64,000 bases of DNA from Methylocystis sp. B8 (GTDB lineage: Bacteria; Pseudomonadota; Alphaproteobacteria; Rhizobiales; Beijerinckiaceae): assembly GCF_005771425.1 (NCBI RefSeq), contig NZ_VBTZ01000001.1:620001-684000 (forward strand). The letters run 5' to 3'. The notes under the pieces were generated by a model. The model was not told the origin of the DNA. It saw only the letters and a list, made by a program, of their open reading frames with translations, and did not search any database. The position numbers were made by a program, and so were the translations under genes. Shown one piece after another: positions 52,310 through 61,308 of the stretch. The first letter of the stretch is position 1. The number at the start of each line of letters is the position of its first letter.

Positions 52310-52477
52310 TTACTTGATCTTGGTTTCCTTGAATTCGACGTGCTTGCGCGCGACGGGATCGTATTTCTTGAAAACGAGCTTTTCCGTCTTGGTGCGCGCG
52401 TTCTTCTTGGTGACGTAGAAATAGCCCGTATCCGCCGTGGACAGGAGCTTGATCTTGATCATGGCGGATTTGGCCAT
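52310..52477 (-). CDS. rpmG: 50S ribosomal protein L33
   Basis: A 55-residue L33 of the large ribosomal subunit. It has [20 protein letters not shown] and ends in [18 protein letters not shown], without the zinc-binding cysteines of the CXXC form. The ATG at 52477 gives the standard N-terminus MAKSAMIKI. It is a single-gene unit ending at a strong terminator. Confidence 0.96.
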   Translation of the reverse strand: MAKSAMIKIKLLSTADTGYFYVTKKNARTKTEKLVFKKYDPVARKHVEFKETKIK

Positions 52478-52849
52478 CTCTCGTTCCAGTCTATCAGAGA
52501 AAGAAAATCGCCCCGGCCGCGGGGCGCGCCGGGAGCGAATTTGCGCGCAACATACGTGCGGCGCACACGATGTCAAGAAGGCGCGGGCGGCGTCGAGCGC
52601 TGGATAAAGCGCCGCTGGGCCACATTGCTCAGAATCGGCAAAGTACAGCCATAATTTTATTGGCTAATCTTAAAGAGCAGCGGCGCGTGTCCGGGCCCTG
52701 CCTGGCTAATTGCGCAGCAATATTCCGGCAGGGAGAAATATCTCCCAAGAAGCCGACGGTTTGCGCGAGTTAAGCGCTGAAATCCGCATGTATCGACGTG
52801 GGAGAACTTCTACCTCGTGCATTATGCGGCGGCGCTCGGAGTGAGTAAT
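52478..52849. other. Gene-free stretch with structured segment
   Basis: This gap separates rpmG from the divergent membrane protein gene. Around 52696-52746 there is a long hairpin (CCCTGCC...GGCAGGG with an inner ATTGC-GCA-GCAAT). It abuts a perfect GGGAGA-AATA-TCTCCC palindrome. It may be part of the 5' leader of the downstream gene. No Rfam-type element was recognised. Confidence 0.4.
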
Positions 52850-53824
52850 ATGAGCGTAATAGTCGAGAAACGACGAAAAGTCGCGGAGTTAGAGAACTTC
52901 GAACGGAAGGTCCTTCAAGAGAAGCGGCGCTTGATGCGTGAGCTGGAAAGCTTGGAGAGACCCTTCCGCAAGACGCGCGCGATAGACTGGATCAAGGATT
53001 TCGTAAGCGACCTCATTGGCGAATGGCGCGCGATGCAGGACTCAGCGTCCTCGAAAGCGCCCCTCTGGTTTTTCGTCGTAGGGGCGATCATCCTGCTCGG
53101 CGGCGGCGTCCTCGTCGCGCATTTGGCGCTGAAAGGCGCGCCGCAGCAGCGCAATGACGTGACGGCGCTGCGCAGCAACGAGACGCCGCCGACCCAACCC
53201 GCCGCGCCGGCGCCTGAGACCCAAGCCGCCCAAATCGCCGAAGCGGCGCCGGTTGCGACGGCTCCCGCGAGCGCAGAGCAGGAAGCGATTGCGCCGCCCG
53301 CGCAGCAGGCGGCCGGTGTGACGGCTCTGCGCGAGCGACTCATAGAGGCCCAGTCGGCGACGGAGCCCTTGCCCGAGCCGCTGCCGCCGCCAACGGCAAA
53401 AGCCGAAGCGCCGGCCTCGCCGCCGTCTCTGGACGCTGCGCCGGCTTCCCCGCTCGACGAGGCGCAATCAAAAACCGCATTCGACGGCGCGCCGCCAGTC
53501 GACGCGGCGGGGCCGGCGGAGCCGGAAAGCGTCGCCCCGGTTCGCGAAGTTGAGCGTCAGCAACAACCGGCCGACGAAGGCCGCCCTGTGCAATGTTTCG
53601 TCAAGGTCGACGGACGCGTGCTCTTCGAGAAGAGTTGCTTGCTTCGCCAGGCCGGACGCTCGTCCTTCACGCTCATTGCGGGGAAAAATTCGGTCGTTTT
53701 AAAGCTCGATCATGGAAGGTCGTGGACCGCGACTCTCGGCGGCGAAAGTCTTGGCCCGGTCTATCGAACGGGGCAATGCTGGGGCCGGCGCCGAGAGGTC
53801 TACATCTGCGCGAAAGGCGCGTGA
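52850..53824 (+). CDS. Membrane-anchored protein with cysteine-containing C-terminal domain, unknown
   Basis: A 324-residue protein with four parts. A charged coiled coil fills about residues 5-40. A membrane helix follows (71-93). Then comes a long Pro/Ala/Glu-rich linker (about 95-245), and last a compact C-terminal domain (about 248-324) with four cysteines (VQCF, KSCL, GQCW, YICAKGA). The linker and cysteines suggest the C-terminal domain lies in the periplasm with disulfides. No family is recognised. The ATG at 52850 follows GGAG; a GTG at 52817 would add 11 residues. It is convergent with rnr. Confidence 0.7.
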   Translation: MSVIVEKRRKVAELENFERKVLQEKRRLMRELESLERPFRKTRAIDWIKDFVSDLIGEWRAMQDSASSKAPLWFFVVGAIILLGGGVLVAHLALKGAPQQRNDVTALRSNETPPTQPAAPAPETQAAQIAEAAPVATAPASAEQEAIAPPAQQAAGVTALRERLIEAQSATEPLPEPLPPPTAKAEAPASPPSLDAAPASPLDEAQSKTAFDGAPPVDAAGPAEPESVAPVREVERQQQPADEGRPVQCFVKVDGRVLFEKSCLLRQAGRSSFTLIAGKNSVVLKLDHGRSWTATLGGESLGPVYRTGQCWGRRREVYICAKGA

Positions 53825-53834
53825 GTCGCGCTCT

Positions 53835-56123
53835 TTATCGCTTCTTCCTGCGCGCAGACGGGCGACGTTCCTTCGATCTCGCGCTCGCCCGTGGCGGCGG
53901 CGCACGGCGTTCGCCGCCGCTCACGACCTCGAAACGCAAGGCGCCGGCGATCGGCGCCGCCTCGATGAGCCGCACCTCGATGACATCCGCGAGCCGGTAG
54001 CTGACGCCGGAGCGCGAGGTGAGCGCATGCGCCGCTTCGTCATAGGCGTAATATTCGCGGCCCAAAGTCGCCGCCGGGACGAAGCCGTCGGCGCCAGTCT
54101 CAGCGAGACGCACGAAGAGCCCCGATCTTGTCACGCCGGAAATGCGCGCCTGAAAGCGCGCGCCGATCTGGTCGGCGAGATGATGCGCGATGAGCCGGTC
54201 GACCGTCTCGCGCTCCGCCGCCATGGCGCGCCGCTCCGCGGCGGAAATGCGCGCGGCGATTTCCGCAAGTTCGCCAACGGGCATTTCCGGAAGCGCGCCT
54301 TCGCCAAGCTTCAAGGCGCGAATGAGCGCGCGATGCACGATCAGATCGGCATAGCGGCGAATGGGCGAGGTGAAATGCGCGTAGCGCCGCAGATTGAGGC
54401 CGAAGTGCCCGTAATTTTCATGGGTATATTCGGCCTGCGCCTGCGTGCGGAGAATGATCTCATTGACGATGTTCTCATGCTCCATGCCCTTCACGCGATC
54501 TAGGATCACGTTGAAATGCGCGGCGCGCAGCGTCTGACCCTTGGCGAGCTTGACGCCGATCGTCGCGAGGAACTCCGAGAGCGCCGAGACCTTTTCGCGC
54601 GAAGGTTCATCATGGGCGCGATAGATCAGCTGCTGACGATGCTGCTCCAAGGTTTCGGCGGCGGCGACATTGGCCAGGATCATGAACTCTTCGATCAGGC
54701 GATGCGCTTCGAGGCGCGGCGGAATGACGACGCGGTCGAAGGAGCCGTCTTTCTTCAAAAGAATTTTGCGCTCGGGCAGGTCGAGATCGAGCGGCGCGCG
54801 TAGATTGCGCGCGTGCTGCAGCGCCTCATGCGCGGCGTAAAGTGGCTTGAGCACGGGGGCGAGCAACGGCTTCGTGATTTCATCCGTGCGGCCCTCGATC
54901 GCGTCCTGCGCCTGCGCATAGGCGAGCTTCGCGTGCGAGCGCATCATCACGCGATGAAATTTGTGGTCGATCTTCTTGCCATTGCTCGTGACGCGCATGC
55001 GCACGGCGAGGGCGGGCCGGTCTTCGCCGGGACGCAATGAGCAAAGGTCATTGGAGATGCGCTCGGGCAGCATCGGCACGACGCGGTCCGGAAAATAGAC
55101 CGAATTGCCGCGCTCCAACGCGTCGCGATCGAGCGCAGAGCGCGGCATCACATAATGCGCGACGTCGGCGATTGCGACCGTAAGGATAAAGCCGCCGTCA
55201 TTGTCCGGCGCATCGTCTCGCGTGGCATGCACCGCGTCGTCGTGGTCCTTGGCGTCGGGCGGATCGATCGTGACGAGCGGCAAGTCGCGCCAGTCCTCAC
55301 GTCCGTGCAACGTCGCGGGCTGCGCGCGCTCGGCTTCCGCCGTCGCTTCGAGGCGAAACACGTCGGGAATATCATGCGCGCGCAGCGCGATAAGGCTCAC
55401 CGCCTTCTCGCCAGTCACCGAGCCGAGCGTTTCCCGCACGCGGGCGCGCGGCGCGCCGAAGCGCGTCTTGCCGACGAGATCGACTGACACGAGGTCGCCA
55501 TGCTTGCCTTCGCCGATGTCGGACGCCGCGACGGCGAGTTCGCGTCCTGCCTGTTTCTTGTCGATCGGTTCGATACGGCCGGCGCCATTCGCTTCGACAT
55601 GCAGCACGCCGAGCACGCGCTGGCGCTGGCGCGACAAGAGCTTGACGACGCGCCCGACGTAGGGCGGCTCATCTGGCGCCGCGTCGCGATCGGGTTCGGC
55701 GCGAACCAGCGCGCGGTCGCCGACGCCGGGCAGGGGTTCGCCGGGCCGCGCGCGGCGCGGCGCATGTATCCGGATGCGCGGCGCCGGCCCCAGCTCGTCC
55801 TCGTCCCATTCGACCGGCGCGGCGATCATCTCTCCATCGCGGTCGCGCGCGACGATGTCGACGAGTGCGACGGGCGGCAGAGCGCCCTTGCGCGTCACGC
55901 GGCGGCCGCGTTTCTCAAGAACGCCTTCCTCGGCGAGCCCCGCGAGCATGCGCTTGATGGCGATGCGATCGTCGCCAGTGAGGCCGAAGGCGCGGGCGAT
56001 TTCGCGCACGCCGATCTTGCGCGGGCCGCCCGCCTCGGTTTCGCGGGAGATGAAGGCGAGGATATCTTCGCGAGAGGGCGGGCGCTTTTCTCTAGTGTCT
56101 TTTTTCGCCAAGGGTTCGCTCAA
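53835..56123 (-). CDS. rnr: Ribonuclease R
   Basis: RNase R is a processive 3'-5' exoribonuclease that degrades structured RNA. The 762-residue protein has an N-terminal winged-helix region (SREDILAFISRETEAGG), cold-shock domains, the RNB catalytic core with the acidic cluster IDPPDAKDHDDAVHA, and a C-terminal S1 domain (ARISGVTRSGLFVRLAETG). A basic tail ends the protein. Length is close to other alphaproteobacterial RNase R proteins. Confidence 0.95.
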   Translation of the reverse strand: MSEPLAKKDTREKRPPSREDILAFISRETEAGGPRKIGVREIARAFGLTGDDRIAIKRMLAGLAEEGVLEKRGRRVTRKGALPPVALVDIVARDRDGEMIAAPVEWDEDELGPAPRIRIHAPRRARPGEPLPGVGDRALVRAEPDRDAAPDEPPYVGRVVKLLSRQRQRVLGVLHVEANGAGRIEPIDKKQAGRELAVAASDIGEGKHGDLVSVDLVGKTRFGAPRARVRETLGSVTGEKAVSLIALRAHDIPDVFRLEATAEAERAQPATLHGREDWRDLPLVTIDPPDAKDHDDAVHATRDDAPDNDGGFILTVAIADVAHYVMPRSALDRDALERGNSVYFPDRVVPMLPERISNDLCSLRPGEDRPALAVRMRVTSNGKKIDHKFHRVMMRSHAKLAYAQAQDAIEGRTDEITKPLLAPVLKPLYAAHEALQHARNLRAPLDLDLPERKILLKKDGSFDRVVIPPRLEAHRLIEEFMILANVAAAETLEQHRQQLIYRAHDEPSREKVSALSEFLATIGVKLAKGQTLRAAHFNVILDRVKGMEHENIVNEIILRTQAQAEYTHENYGHFGLNLRRYAHFTSPIRRYADLIVHRALIRALKLGEGALPEMPVGELAEIAARISAAERRAMAAERETVDRLIAHHLADQIGARFQARISGVTRSGLFVRLAETGADGFVPAATLGREYYAYDEAAHALTSRSGVSYRLADVIEVRLIEAAPIAGALRFEVVSGGERRAPPPRASARSKERRPSARRKKR

Positions 56124-56252
56124 AAAGAGGCGGGATCGCCAATCAACGCGGCGGCATACAGTTCAATTGAACTCGGCATCCCACATATATGAAGCGCGCG
56201 GCGAAGTTGAAGCGCGCCTCCAGAATCAGCGCAACTTAAGAGCGCCCTCCTT

Positions 56253-59183
56253 TTAGTTTGTGGCGGCCTTCTTCGCCTTCGCAGGGACGAGTTTCTTCGC
56301 CGCCGGCTTTTTTGCAGGCGGTTTTTTCGTTGCCGTTTGCTTTGCGGTCGCCTTCAGGTCTTGTTTCACAGGCCGCGAATCGTCGAAGGGCATCTCATCG
56401 CTGTCTTCGATTTTCTTCTTGGCTTTGGCCGGCGCCTTCTTCGCTGATTTCCTCGGCGCGGCCTTCTTCGGCGCGCCGACCTTGGCTTCAATCAGGCGTA
56501 GCGCCTCTTCGAGAGTCACCTCTTCCGGCGAAGCCCCCTTGGCGAGCGTCGCGTTGATCTTGCCCCAGTTCACGTACGGGCCGAAGCGGCCGGCGCGCAC
56601 CGTGATCTTGCCGCCGTCTGGATGGTCGCCGAGCGCGCGTCCGCCAGTCGACCCACCGCCGCCGCCCGCCGCCTTCTCGGCAAGAAGTTCGAGCGCCTGT
56701 TCGAGCGTCAGTGACGCGGGGTCGACGGCCCTCGGTATCGTCGCGTTGACCTTGCCCCAGTTCACATAAGGACCGAAGCGGCCGGATTTGACGCTGACAG
56801 ATCCGCCTTCCGGGTGATCGCCGAGCACGCGCGCCGGCTCCGCCGCCCCGCGCGAGAAGCGCGAGCCGCCGCCCGATTCCTTCTGCACGATGAGGTCGAT
56901 GGCGCGGTTTGCGCCGATGCTCAGCACATCGTCGTCGCGGCCGATATTTGCGTAGGTCTTGCCGTGTTGGACATAGGGGCCGAAACGCCCGATGCCGGCA
57001 ACGATCGGCTCGCCGCTCGTCGGATGTTTCGCGACTTCGCGCGGCAGAGAGAGCAGGGCGATGGCCTGGGCGAGCGTGAGATCGTCGGGCCTGATGTTTT
57101 TGGGCAGCGAGGCGCGTTTGGGCTTCTCGCCGCCCTCCTCCTGTTCGCCTTCCTGCACATAGGCGCCGAAGCGGCCTTCCCGCAGCGTGACTTCCGCGCC
57201 GCTTTCGGGATTGACGCCCAGGACTTTCACGCCCGGTCTCGCCGCGTCGGCGGCGTCGCCCGTTGGCGGCGAGAGCGTTCGCGTGTAGCGGCACTCGGGA
57301 TAGTTCGAGCATCCGACAAAGGCGCCGAATTTGCCGATCTTCAGCGAGAGTTGGCCGCTGTTACAGGACGGGCAGAGCCGCGGATCGCTACCGTCCTCCT
57401 TTGGCGGAAAGACATGCGGGCCGAGCAGCTCGTTGAGGCTGTCGAGCACCTCGCTGACGCGCAAATCCTTGGTGCCGTCGACGGCCGCCGAGAAGTCGCG
57501 CCAGAAGTCGCGCAACACCTCTTTCCAGTCGATCTCATTATTCGAAACGAGATCGAGCTTTTCTTCAAGGTCGGCGGTGAAGTCGAACTCGACATAGCGC
57601 GTGAAGAAGCTCTCAAGAAAGGCGACGACGAGGCGTCCCTTGTCCTCGGGCACGAGCCGCTTCTTGTCGAGCCGCACATAGTCGCGGTCCCGCAGCACGG
57701 CGAGCGTCGAGGCGTAGGTCGATGGCCGCCCGATGCCGAGCTCCTCCATGCGCTTGACGAGCGTCGCTTCGGTGTAGCGCGGCGGCGGTTCGGTGAAATG
57801 CTGGGTCGCGTCGATCTTCTCGCGCGTGACCGGTTCGCCCTGCGCCATGGCGGGCAGGCGGCCGCCGTCCTCATCGGCGTCGTCGTCGCGGCCTTCCTGA
57901 TAGAGCTCCAGGAAGCCCGAAAAGCGGACGACCTGGCCCGTTGCGCGGAGTTCGAGCGCTCGCGCGCCTGCTTTGGCGTCGATGTCGATCGTGGTGCGCT
58001 CCAGTTCGGCCGACTCCATCTGGCTGGCGATGGTGCGCGTCCAGATCAGCTCATAGAGCTTGGCCTGTTCCGGCTCGAGATATTTCGCCACATGCTTCGG
58101 CAAGCGGCCAGGGTCGGTCGGGCGGATCGCCTCATGCGCTTCCTGGGCATTCTTGGCTTTCGTCGTGTATTTGCGCGGAACTGAGGGAACGAAGCGGTCA
58201 CCGTATTCCTTTCCGATCACGCGGCGCACGCTGGCGACCGCCTCTGGCGCCATGTCGACGCCGTCGGTTCGCATGTAAGTAATGAGACCCGCCGTCTCGC
58301 CGCCGATGTCGACGCCCTCGTAGAGCCGCTGGGCGATGCGCATGGTGATCGCCGGCGCGAGCCCGAGCTTCCGCGACGCCTCCTGCTGCAAGGTGGAGGT
58401 CGTGAACGGCGCATAGGGGTGACGCTTGACGGGTTTCGCTTCGACCGAGCGCACGACGAAGGCGGCGCTCTCAAGCGCCTTTTTGAAGTCCTCGGCCTCC
58501 TGACCGGCGCCGATGTCGAGCCGCTGGATCTTCTTTCCGTCCGCGCCGACGAGGCGGGCCGTGAAGGGCTCGCCCGCCTTGGTCTTCAGATGCGCGACGA
58601 GCGACCAATATTCGCGCGGGACGAATTTTTCGATTTCGAGCTCGCGGTCGCAGACGAGGCGTAGCGCCACCGACTGCACGCGGCCGGCTGAACGCGCGCC
58701 GGGGAGCTTGCGCCACAGCACCGGCGACAAAGTGAAGCCGACGAGGTAGTCGAGCGCGCGGCGGGCGAGATAGGCGTCGACCAGCGCCTGATCGATCTGG
58801 CGCGGATGCGCCATCGCCTCCTTGATCGCGTCCTTGGTGACGGCGTTGAAGACGACGCGCTCGATCTTCTTATCCTTGAGCACGCGCTTCTTGTTCAAAA
58901 TGTCCAGCAGATGCCAGGAGATGGCTTCGCCCTCGCGGTCCGGGTCGGTCGCGAGGATGACCGTGTCGGCGCCTTTCACCGCGTCGGCGATGGCCGAGAC
59001 GCGCTTTGCGCCCTTGGCGTCCATTTCCCAGACCATGGAGAAATCCTGGTCGGGATCGACCGAGCCATCCTTGGCGGGGAGGTCACGAACATGGCCGTAG
59101 CACGCTAACACATTGAAATTTTTGCCTAAATATTTGTTGATCGTCTGCGCTTTGGCGGCTGACTCGACGATAACGACGTTCAT
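56253..59183 (-). CDS. topA: DNA topoisomerase I
   Basis: TopA relaxes negative supercoils by a type IA mechanism. The 976-residue protein has the Toprim domain (VVIVESAAKAQTI, ATDPDREGEAISWH) and the active-site Tyr in GLITYMRTDG. One zinc ribbon follows (CPSCNSG...GCSNYPEC), then four Topo C-terminal repeats of the form GRFGPYVNWGK. A Lys/Ala-rich tail ends it. The ATG at 59183 starts MNVVIVESAAKA, the family N-terminus. Confidence 0.96.
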   Translation of the reverse strand: MNVVIVESAAKAQTINKYLGKNFNVLACYGHVRDLPAKDGSVDPDQDFSMVWEMDAKGAKRVSAIADAVKGADTVILATDPDREGEAISWHLLDILNKKRVLKDKKIERVVFNAVTKDAIKEAMAHPRQIDQALVDAYLARRALDYLVGFTLSPVLWRKLPGARSAGRVQSVALRLVCDRELEIEKFVPREYWSLVAHLKTKAGEPFTARLVGADGKKIQRLDIGAGQEAEDFKKALESAAFVVRSVEAKPVKRHPYAPFTTSTLQQEASRKLGLAPAITMRIAQRLYEGVDIGGETAGLITYMRTDGVDMAPEAVASVRRVIGKEYGDRFVPSVPRKYTTKAKNAQEAHEAIRPTDPGRLPKHVAKYLEPEQAKLYELIWTRTIASQMESAELERTTIDIDAKAGARALELRATGQVVRFSGFLELYQEGRDDDADEDGGRLPAMAQGEPVTREKIDATQHFTEPPPRYTEATLVKRMEELGIGRPSTYASTLAVLRDRDYVRLDKKRLVPEDKGRLVVAFLESFFTRYVEFDFTADLEEKLDLVSNNEIDWKEVLRDFWRDFSAAVDGTKDLRVSEVLDSLNELLGPHVFPPKEDGSDPRLCPSCNSGQLSLKIGKFGAFVGCSNYPECRYTRTLSPPTGDAADAARPGVKVLGVNPESGAEVTLREGRFGAYVQEGEQEEGGEKPKRASLPKNIRPDDLTLAQAIALLSLPREVAKHPTSGEPIVAGIGRFGPYVQHGKTYANIGRDDDVLSIGANRAIDLIVQKESGGGSRFSRGAAEPARVLGDHPEGGSVSVKSGRFGPYVNWGKVNATIPRAVDPASLTLEQALELLAEKAAGGGGGSTGGRALGDHPDGGKITVRAGRFGPYVNWGKINATLAKGASPEEVTLEEALRLIEAKVGAPKKAAPRKSAKKAPAKAKKKIEDSDEMPFDDSRPVKQDLKATAKQTATKKPPAKKPAAKKLVPAKAKKAATN

Positions 59184-59291
59184 TCGCGACAATTCCAGCA
59201 AGTGCGCCGGCTCGGCGCGAGGGGCGGAAGATGGTCAAAATGGGCGCTGCCTGTCAAATTGGCCACCCTCGGGCCTTAGGGAAGCTGCGCC

Positions 59292-59778
59292 ATGGAAAAG
59301 TCTGTTCCGCGCCGGCCGGCCGCGGTCGAGGCGGCCAATGTCGCGCCGCGCGCCAAGCCGTCGAGCTATCCAGAACCCTTCGCGACGCGGGTGCGTGGGC
59401 GCGAAAAGCGGACCCTCGGCGACCTTTTTGGCCTGACCAATTTCGGCGTTAACCTCACGAGGCTCGCGCCCGGCGCGCAGTCCGCGCTGAAGCATCGCCA
59501 TAGTCGGCAGGACGAGTTCGTCTTTATTCTGGAAGGCGAGCCAACCCTCCTATTTGACAACGACGAGGTCGTGTTGCGCCCAGGCATGTGCGCGGGGTTC
59601 CCGGCTGGGGGCGCCCGCCCACTGTCTTATCAACCGGACTGATCGCGACGTCGTCTATCTCGAAATCGGCGACAGATTGCCCGGCGATGAGGCGAGCTAT
59701 CCTGATGACGACCTAAAGGCCGCGCTTGGCGTCGATGGCCGCTGGATCATGACCCATAAGGACGGTCGTCCGTATTGA
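59292..59778 (+). pseudogene. Cupin-domain protein, frameshifted
   Basis: The first frame (59292-59642) encodes a cupin with the metal-binding motif HRHSRQDEFVFILEGEPTL and then LRPGMCAGFPAGG. At a run of five G (59607-59611) the frame is lost. The +1 frame continues with PAHCLINRTDRDVVYLEIGD and ends MTHKDGRPY at 59778. Removing one G restores a protein of about 161 residues. It is therefore a recent frameshift or a base-calling error. Function in intact relatives is unassigned. Confidence 0.8.
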
Positions 59779-59860
59779 GGCGCTGATATCTTCTCGCCTT
59801 GGCTTGCTCGCCCTTATGCCCTCCTGTATGAGCGAGCGCACGCGGCGCGCGCCGCGTTAA

Positions 59861-59934
59861 GGCCTCGTGGCGGAGTGGCTACGCAGAGGACTGCAAATCC
59901 TTGTACGGGGGTTCGATTCCCTCCGAGGCCTCCA
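59861..59934 (+). tRNA. tRNA-Cys (GCA)
   Basis: A complete cloverleaf is visible. The acceptor stem GGCCTCG/CGAGGCC is followed by T and an encoded CCA. The anticodon stem is AGGA...TCCT with CTGCAAA as the loop, giving anticodon GCA. The T arm contains GGTTCGATTCC. Total length including CCA is 74 bases. Confidence 0.95.
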
Positions 59935-60210
59935 GATAAGCGAATGCTTGCCAAGAAAAACAGAAGCCGAAGCTGCTCATCGATTTGATAAAAATCGGCG
60001 ATGGGCTTGAATGCGCTTCTATGGGGTCTCTTACCGGGTAACCCATTTTCCTGTTTTGATTTTGGACGCGACCTACACGGCTGCGTCTCTATATGGCGCC
60101 GACGATTTGATCAGCCGCGCTCATGAAGGCGCTCGCCTGTCGACGGAACAACAAAACAACGCGTGCGTTAGACGGGCGGCCGGGGGGTCACAAGGACCTG
60201 GAGGTTCGCC

Positions 60211-60522
60211 ATGAAGAACCTACGCAAGCTGCTTACCGGCGCGCTCGCTGCAACCATGCTCGTGGGCGCAGTATCGGTTTCGACCCCGGCCGCCGCGTGG
60301 CACCGTTGGGGCTGGGGGCCCGGTACTTACTGGGGCTACGGCGGCGCGTGGCGGCGCCCCGGTTATTGGGGATATGGCGCGGGCCTTGCCACTGGCCTGG
60401 CGCTTGGCGCCTCGTCCTACCCATATGGCTACGGCTATTGGGGCTCCGCTTCTCCTGGCTACTATGGCTATAGCGGCTATGGCGGCTATGGCGGCTATAG
60501 CGGCTGCGGCTGCGACTGGTAA
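60211..60522 (+). CDS. Secreted Gly/Tyr/Trp-rich protein
   Basis: A 103-residue protein with a typical signal peptide (KKL-type basic start, hydrophobic core, AAA at about 27-29). The mature part is very rich in Gly, Tyr and Trp (WHRWGWGPGTYWGYGG, YGGYGGYSG) and ends CGCDW. GGAGG precedes the ATG by 7 bases. Such small glycine/tyrosine-rich exported proteins are common and poorly characterised in Hyphomicrobiales; a surface or envelope role is a guess. Confidence 0.75.
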   Translation: MKNLRKLLTGALAATMLVGAVSVSTPAAAWHRWGWGPGTYWGYGGAWRRPGYWGYGAGLATGLALGASSYPYGYGYWGSASPGYYGYSGYGGYGGYSGCGCDW

Positions 60523-60574
60523 CGGCATCCGTCATAGGCCAGCCTAAGGCGCGCAGCCTGGAGCGTCGAACGAA

Positions 60575-60599
60575 GGCGCAACCGCTATGCGGTTGCGCC
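60575..60599. terminator. Strong hairpin without T-tract
   Basis: GGCGCAACCGC-TAT-GCGGTTGCGCC is a perfect 11-bp stem with a three-base loop, 52 bases after the Gly/Tyr-rich gene. No T-run follows on either strand, so it may be a 3' stabiliser or a factor-assisted terminator. Confidence 0.5.
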
Positions 60600-60702
60600 A
60601 GAAGCGTAACGCGATGTGATTTCTTCGATCCCTGCGCGTAAGTCTCAGCATTCCTTCGCAGCTGCGGTATAGTCCTCCGCGATATCACCATCGACGAGGG
60701 TT

Positions 60703-60909
60703 ATGATGCTGAATGCGTTGATTGCGGATGCGCAGGCGCGGCTGGATCAGGCGCGGCGCGAGTTGAGATCCGCCGTGCTCGATTTTGACGTATCCGATGA
60801 AAAGCTCTTGGAAATACGGGCCGCCGCGCGTCAAGTCTACGATGAGCTCCGCGATCTTGACCGCAAGAAGCTGAAGAGGGGCTTCTTCGGTTTTTTGAAA
60901 TTCCGCTGA
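60703..60909 (+). CDS. Small helical protein, unknown
   Basis: A 68-residue protein, mostly one or two charged helices (DAQARLDQARRELRSAVLDF, VSDEKLLEIRAAARQVYDEL) ending in a basic KKLKRGFFGFLKFR. No signal peptide or known domain. GAGG lies just before two adjacent ATG codons at 60703 and 60706; either may be used. Confidence 0.55.
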   Translation: MMLNALIADAQARLDQARRELRSAVLDFDVSDEKLLEIRAAARQVYDELRDLDRKKLKRGFFGFLKFR

Positions 60910-61004
60910 CCTCAATGCGGCGTGTCCGGCTCTTTCGCCGGCCGACGCGCGCTCCATAATGATTGAGGAGCGCGCGTTCATCGCGCAGCAGAACGAGGTC
61001 GCCA

Positions 61005-61298
61005 ATGATTAGTCCCGAAACGCCTCCTGGCGCCGAGGTTGTCTGCGTTGACGCGACTGCGGGGCCCTATGGACGTTGCAACGGTTTGGCCCGCGGCGCG
61101 ATTTACACGGTGGCGCGGATCGCTCGCGGCATCGACGGCGGTCATGTCGTGATTCTAGCCGAAGTCTCGCCCTGGCGGACCTATGCGCCGCCCTGGGGCG
61201 TGATCGAAGTTGGTTTTGAACTTCGCCGCTTCCGCTATCTCGACATCCCCGACGAGTTGACCAGGCTGTTGCACGAAACGCAGCTTGAGGAGGTCTAG
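61005..61298 (+). CDS. Conserved-looking 97-residue hypothetical protein
   Basis: A small soluble protein containing AEVVCVDATAGPYGRCNGLA and GAIYTVARIARGIDGGHVVI, a pattern resembling short beta-rich proteins seen in alphaproteobacterial genomes and prophages. The assignment is only by appearance. The ATG at 61005 follows GAGG by 7 bases. It is convergent with the AsmA-like gene, with an 11-base gap. Confidence 0.6.
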   Translation: MISPETPPGAEVVCVDATAGPYGRCNGLARGAIYTVARIARGIDGGHVVILAEVSPWRTYAPPWGVIEVGFELRRFRYLDIPDELTRLLHETQLEEV

Positions 61299-61308
61299 CG
61301 GTCCTCAA

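Noticed and set aside
51995-52654. Plus-strand open frame of 219 codons over rpmG
   Set aside because: It covers the complement of L33 and its terminator and shows no motif or ribosome-binding site.
56814-58184. Plus-strand open frame of 456 codons opposite topA
   Set aside because: Antisense to conserved topA motifs; composition is that of a shadow frame.
59861-59934. tRNA-Cys as an integration site of a mobile element
   Set aside because: No integrase gene and no duplicated tRNA 3' end were found nearby.
60011-60214. 67-codon open frame after tRNA-Cys
   Set aside because: No ribosome-binding site, no family resemblance, and it overlaps the start of the better supported secreted-protein gene.
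60470-60515. Tandem GGCTATGGC-like units as a CRISPR or satellite array
   Set aside because: They are codons for YGG repeats inside a secreted protein, with no spacers.
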